Shown here: piece after piece, positions 32,666 through 36,264 of the stretch
Layout: each line of letters opens with the position of its first letter
Position numbering within the stretch: position 1 is the first letter of the stretch
Source of the DNA: CBDDBU01 sp965226045
GTDB taxonomy: Bacteria > Pseudomonadota > Alphaproteobacteria > VGEJ01
Length of the DNA: 36,264 nucleotides
Direction of reading: 5' to 3'
NCBI GenBank assembly: GCA_965226045.1
Contig: CBDDBU010000018.1
Span: 1-36,264, forward strand
The notes under the pieces: generated by a model
Told to the model about the DNA's origin: nothing
The model's input: the letters and a program-made list of their open reading frames with translations, nothing else
Database searches by the model: none
Position numbers and translations under genes: made by a program

Positions 32666-33379
32666 ATGGTTCCGATCGGTGTCCTGTCGGTCGCATGCGT
32701 CGCGGTCGCCCTCGCGCTGAGCGCCAAACATATCGCCGCCAATGAGCTGCCGCCCGCGCCGATGCCGATTTTCGCCATCGACTACGAGACCACGATCGTC
32801 GTCGGGGCCCCGGGCACCAGCCTCGCGTTCGGCTGGGTGTTCGACAGCTTCGACGGCGGCAGCTCGACATACCAGGACTTCGTCTTCGTCTCGCTCATGA
32901 ACTCGGTAGGTGGCGTCGTCAGCCTTGATCTCCTAGCCTCGAACTCGACCGGTCCCTACAGCGTCGCCACGTCAACGGCGCTGAGTATCGTGGCGGCCGA
33001 TACATACACGCTGGGATTCGGTGTCCTCGACGAGGAAGACACCATCTTTTCGTCGATGTTCCTGCTCGACAACGTCGCGTTGGGCGGGACTGCGATCGCG
33101 GACGGCAGCTTCGAGAGCGGCTTTGGCACGTGGTCGACGGTCGGCAATACCGCCATCGTCGGGTCGTTCGGCGGCGGGACGGACCCCCTCGCCAACACGT
33201 TCAGTCCGACGGCGGGCCAGGCGCAGGCGCTCCTCGATTCGAGCGACCCGGTGTTCGTCAACTTCGACGTCAACCAACTGAGCGCCATCCCCGAGCCTGG
33301 CACGAACGCGCTCTACGGGCTGGGGCTGCTTGGCCTGGGCGTGGCGACGCGTGGAAAACGCCGGGCGAAAGTCTCGTGA
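32666..33379 (+). CDS. PEP-CTERM exported protein
   Basis: This 237-residue exported protein has an N-terminal hydrophobic leader (MVPIGVLSVACVAVALALSA) and, at the end, a PEP-CTERM sorting signal: AIPEPGTNALYGLGLLGLGV followed by ATRGKRRAKV. That is the Pro-Glu-Pro box, a membrane span and a basic tail, which would be processed by an exosortase during polymer-associated export. The mature region is Ser/Thr/Gly-rich and low in Cys (FGWVFDSFDGGSSTYQDFVF, LLDNVALGGTAIADGSFESG), with a carbohydrate-binding-like beta-sandwich character. Ribosome site: ggaggaggg. No exosortase or polysaccharide genes are nearby. Confidence 0.85.
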   Translation: MVPIGVLSVACVAVALALSAKHIAANELPPAPMPIFAIDYETTIVVGAPGTSLAFGWVFDSFDGGSSTYQDFVFVSLMNSVGGVVSLDLLASNSTGPYSVATSTALSIVAADTYTLGFGVLDEEDTIFSSMFLLDNVALGGTAIADGSFESGFGTWSTVGNTAIVGSFGGGTDPLANTFSPTAGQAQALLDSSDPVFVNFDVNQLSAIPEPGTNALYGLGLLGLGVATRGKRRAKVS

Positions 33380-33607
33380 ACTGCTTGAGGGCCTCACCCA
33401 GACGCCCGTGACACTGGCGCCGGCGCCGCCCGCGCTGCTAACTTGTCCACCATCATGATTGAGCCGACCTCCAGGCGGGGGTGGCGCGACCATGTGCGAC
33501 CGAGGTCACATCGGCGGACGACCCTTCCGGGACAGACTGGCGCCGGTCAAATGATGTAGCTGGTCGCGATCGTCCAATGCGCCCGGTAGAGAGCCCTGGA
33601 GAGCGCA

Positions 33608-35212
33608 ATGAGCGACACCGGACCCGTCATCAGCAGCCATGGCCTCGGCCAACACGGCATCAAGAAGCATGGCACGGCCTATTGGAATTTGAAGGCGCCA
33701 GCGCTCTATGAGCACACCATCCGCCGTGGCGAAGGCACACTGGCCGATGGCGGCGCGCTGGTCGTGATGACGGGCACCTACACGGGACGGGCGCCCAAGG
33801 ACAAATTCATCGTCGATGAAGCCTCGACGCGCGACGGTATTTGGTGGGGCGATGTTAACGTCGCTATCGACGAGGCGCGATTCGAGCGACTTCACGGCAA
33901 GATCGTGTCGCACTTCGAGCAGCGGGATTTGTACGTTCAGGATCTCGGCGTCGGCGCTGATGCCGACTACCGCATGAATGTCCGCGTGGTGAGCGAGAGC
34001 GCCTGGCACAGCCTGTTCGCCCGCAACATGTTCCTTGAGCCCGAGTTCGCGACCCTGGCCGAGTTCAGACCTGAGTTCACGGTCCTGCACGCGCCCGGTC
34101 TGAGCGCCGACCCCGCGACCGACGGCACCAACTCCGAGTGCTTCGTCGTGGTGAGTTTCGAACGGGCGATGATCCTGATCGGCGGCACCTCCTACGCCGG
34201 CGAGATCAAGAAATCGATTTTCTCGATCCTCAACTACCTGTTGCCGGCGCGCGACGTTCTGCCGATGCACTGCTCGGCCAATATTGGCCCCGATGGCGAC
34301 ACGTCGATCTTCTTCGGGCTTTCTGGCACCGGCAAGACAACGCTGTCGGCCGACAGTTCGAGAACCTTGATCGGCGACGACGAGCACGGCTGGTCGCCGG
34401 CCGGCGTCTTCAATTTCGAAGGCGGTTGCTATGCCAAAGTGGTCCACTTGTCGCCCGAGGCCGAACCCGAGATCTATGCGACCTGCGGTCGATTCGGCAC
34501 GATTCTCGAGAATGTGGTCGTCGCGCCGGGCACCGGCCTATTGGACCTCGACGACGATCGTCACACCGAGAACACGCGCGCGAGCTATCCGATCGAATTC
34601 ATTCCCAACGCCAGCCGAAGCGGCACTGGCGGCCATCCTAAGAACATCGTCATGTTGACCGCCGACGCGTTCGGCGTGCTGCCGCCGATCTCACGCCTAA
34701 CGCCCGAACAGGCCATGTATCATTTCCTATCCGGCTATACCGCCCGCGTGGCGGGGACCGAGCGGGGCCTGAAGGAACCGGCGGCGACGTTTTCGACCTG
34801 CTTCGGCGCGCCGTTCATGCCGCGCCATCCATCGGTGTACGCCGACATGTTGGGCCGCAAGATGGCGGCCAGCAGCGCCGAGTGCTGGCTGGTCAACACC
34901 GGCTGGAGCGGCGGGCCCTACGGCGTGGGTCAGCGCATGGAGATCGCCTACACGCGGGCCATGGTGCGGGCCGCGCTGGATGGCCGTCTGGCGGGGGTGG
35001 CCACGCGGCGACACGCCGATTTCGGTTTGATGATGCCCGAAGCCTGCCCCGAGGTGCCAAGCGAGATACTCGATCCCCGTAGCACCTGGCGTGACGACAA
35101 GGCCTACGACGGCACCGCGCGGTCGCTGGTCGAGCGGTTCGCCAAGAACTTCGAGCAGTACACCACCTACGTCGAAGAGCCGGTTAGAGCAGCCGCGATC
35201 GGCGCCGCATAG
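33608..35212 (+). CDS. pckA: ATP-dependent phosphoenolpyruvate carboxykinase
   Basis: PckA converts oxaloacetate and ATP to phosphoenolpyruvate, the first committed step of gluconeogenesis in the cytoplasm. Full length is 534 residues. Visible motifs are the substrate-binding TGTYTGRAPKDKFIV, the Lys/His metal site region TSYAGEIKKSIFSILNY and LPMHCSANIG, the P-loop GLSGTGKTTLSAD (about 237-249), LIGDDEHGW (kinase-2 Asp) and the late RSGTGGHPKNIVMLTADAFG. All catalytic residues appear present. The ATG at 33608 follows ggagagcgca. The 228 bp upstream are free of genes and probably hold its promoter; alphaproteobacterial pckA is often controlled by a response regulator or LacI-type regulator, but none is adjacent. 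Confidence 0.97.
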   Translation: MSDTGPVISSHGLGQHGIKKHGTAYWNLKAPALYEHTIRRGEGTLADGGALVVMTGTYTGRAPKDKFIVDEASTRDGIWWGDVNVAIDEARFERLHGKIVSHFEQRDLYVQDLGVGADADYRMNVRVVSESAWHSLFARNMFLEPEFATLAEFRPEFTVLHAPGLSADPATDGTNSECFVVVSFERAMILIGGTSYAGEIKKSIFSILNYLLPARDVLPMHCSANIGPDGDTSIFFGLSGTGKTTLSADSSRTLIGDDEHGWSPAGVFNFEGGCYAKVVHLSPEAEPEIYATCGRFGTILENVVVAPGTGLLDLDDDRHTENTRASYPIEFIPNASRSGTGGHPKNIVMLTADAFGVLPPISRLTPEQAMYHFLSGYTARVAGTERGLKEPAATFSTCFGAPFMPRHPSVYADMLGRKMAASSAECWLVNTGWSGGPYGVGQRMEIAYTRAMVRAALDGRLAGVATRRHADFGLMMPEACPEVPSEILDPRSTWRDDKAYDGTARSLVERFAKNFEQYTTYVEEPVRAAAIGAA

Positions 35213-35252
35213 CCCGCCGCCCACCTGGACGGAGGCTGAGTGGTCTGAGCTT

Positions 35253-36188
35253 TCAGGTCGGCTCGGTCCTCGACTTGACCCGGGGCGTCGCCATCGCCGC
35301 GGCCGGGCCGCCGGTTAATACGAGTACGTTGCCGCCGAGGATGATGGCCGCGCCGACGAGCGACGTCGCGGTCCAGACGAAACCTTCGAACAGAGTCGAA
35401 ACGATGAGCGCGATCACCGGGGTAAGGACGCTGATGTAGGCGGCCCGGGCCGGCCCGATGCGGCCCAAGACCGTGAAATACATGAAGAACCCCAACAGGG
35501 TCCCAATCAGGGTGATGTAGAAGAACGACGCGACGAATGCCGGGTTGAAACTCCACGTCACGTCGCGACCCAGGATCATCGCCATCACGAACGCGGTGAT
35601 CGCGCCGTAGCCCATGGCCACGCCGGTCGACCGCATTAATGGCAGGTCGCTCAGCTGGTTGCGGGCGACAATGATCTGCCCGAGTGAGAAGACGATCGGC
35701 GAACACAGGGCCAGCCCCAGACCGATAAGTGCGTCGCTTGAAGGATCGAACGCCATGAGGTCCGGCCAGAACACCAGAGCCACTCCGCCGATTCCCAGCC
35801 CCGCCGCCAGGAGGACGCGCGGCCTGATCGCGAAGCCGAGAAACAACGCGCCGAAGATGACGTTCATGACCATCACCAACGAGATCACGAGGGCCACCAG
35901 CCCGCTCGTCAGATAGCCCACCGCGTTGAAAACGAACACGTCGTTGAGCGCGAACAAAAACGCCCCTTGGGCCACCAGGAACAGGTGATCGCGCCGCGAG
36001 AAGCGCAGGCTCTGACCGCGCAATAGGGCATAGCCAAGCGCCAGGATCGCGCACAGCGCATCGCGATAGACGATCGACATTTCCAGCGCGACGACGCCCT
36101 GAAGATTGGCGATGGCGATGAAGGAGCATCCCCACAGCAGCACCGTCGCGGCGTAGATAATTCCTGTCGGGGCAGTGGCCATCGGCAA
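35253..36188 (-). CDS. EamA/DMT-family transporter
   Basis: This is a 311-residue ten-helix inner-membrane protein with two EamA repeats. It starts GIIYAATVLLWGCSFIAIAN, has AQGAFLFALNDVFVFNAVGY (end of repeat 1) and LCSPIVFSLGQIIVARNQLS, then ISVLTPVIALIVSTLFEGFV near the C-terminus. The ATG at 36188 is chosen; a Met two codons further in is possible. It converges with pckA, 40 bp between stops. It is the third DMT-type gene in 7.5 kb, but the three are not close copies by eye. The substrate is unknown. Confidence 0.9.
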   Translation of the reverse strand: MPMATAPTGIIYAATVLLWGCSFIAIANLQGVVALEMSIVYRDALCAILALGYALLRGQSLRFSRRDHLFLVAQGAFLFALNDVFVFNAVGYLTSGLVALVISLVMVMNVIFGALFLGFAIRPRVLLAAGLGIGGVALVFWPDLMAFDPSSDALIGLGLALCSPIVFSLGQIIVARNQLSDLPLMRSTGVAMGYGAITAFVMAMILGRDVTWSFNPAFVASFFYITLIGTLLGFFMYFTVLGRIGPARAAYISVLTPVIALIVSTLFEGFVWTATSLVGAAIILGGNVLVLTGGPAAAMATPRVKSRTEPT

Positions 36189-36264
36189 ATCGATCTGGGT
36201 GAGGGATGCCGCCGGAGCGACGGAAACGGGCCCAGCGGCGGCGAGGGAGCCGCATCATGATGCC

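Overview
The window is GC-rich, densely coding proteobacterial DNA. The best fit is an alphaproteobacterium, possibly Rhodospirillales-like. This rests on a CckA-type receiver domain, an EncFtn-type encapsulated ferritin, a fused Nnr enzyme, the homodimeric E1 (transketolase-like) dehydrogenase and the general protein style. The taxonomic call is inference. No tRNA, rRNA or CRISPR array was seen.

Layout. (1) 1-9240: mostly catabolic housekeeping genes. On the minus strand are a truncated pyruvate-dehydrogenase-E1-like gene, a heavily eroded malonyl-CoA decarboxylase, nnr, a SAM methyltransferase, an amidase and an amidohydrolase. On the plus strand are a small lipoprotein, a short-chain dehydrogenase and two small unknown genes. 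(2) 9242-20139: an 11-kb block bounded by two near-identical, inverted IS903-like (IS5 family) copies. Inside are an acyl-CoA-dehydrogenase-like flavoenzyme with a duplicated 5' end, an MFS transporter, a VOC protein, a broken encapsulated-ferritin gene, a gamma-glutamyltransferase-family gene, an IS1182-type element sitting exactly on the flgH stop codon, and a flgH/cckA junction of two half genes. (3) 20140-21749: an IS21 copy cut off just before istB. (4) 21750-24464: a four-gene bufferin-type RiPP operon (DUF2282 precursor, DUF692, DUF2063-like, DoxX) whose precursor gene is frameshifted. (5) 24755-28969: nested IS wreckage, with two IS256 tails, an IS1595 fragment and a complete-length IS21 element. 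(6) 28970-36264: a truncated EamA transporter, a VOC protein, an mlaC tail, an SDR, an EamA transporter, a PEP-CTERM protein, pckA and another EamA transporter.

The dominant theme is erosion. At least six non-IS genes are broken (malonyl-CoA decarboxylase, encapsulated ferritin, flgH, cckA, the bufferin precursor, mlaC), besides a truncated EamA transporter and a probable luciferase-like gene stub. The lesions are nonsense codons, 1-4 bp indels and junctions that coincide with IS ends. Both IS21 copies are dead for different reasons. This looks like a genome in IS-driven reduction, such as a symbiont or recent niche specialist, although assembly error in a metagenomic contig must be excluded. 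The most interesting items are the bufferin operon with its out-of-frame precursor, the orphaned encapsulin cargo, the tandem repeat that copies the 3' coding end of the IS1182 transposase, and the double frameshift that removes the catalytic Glu segment of IstA while keeping the reading frame open.
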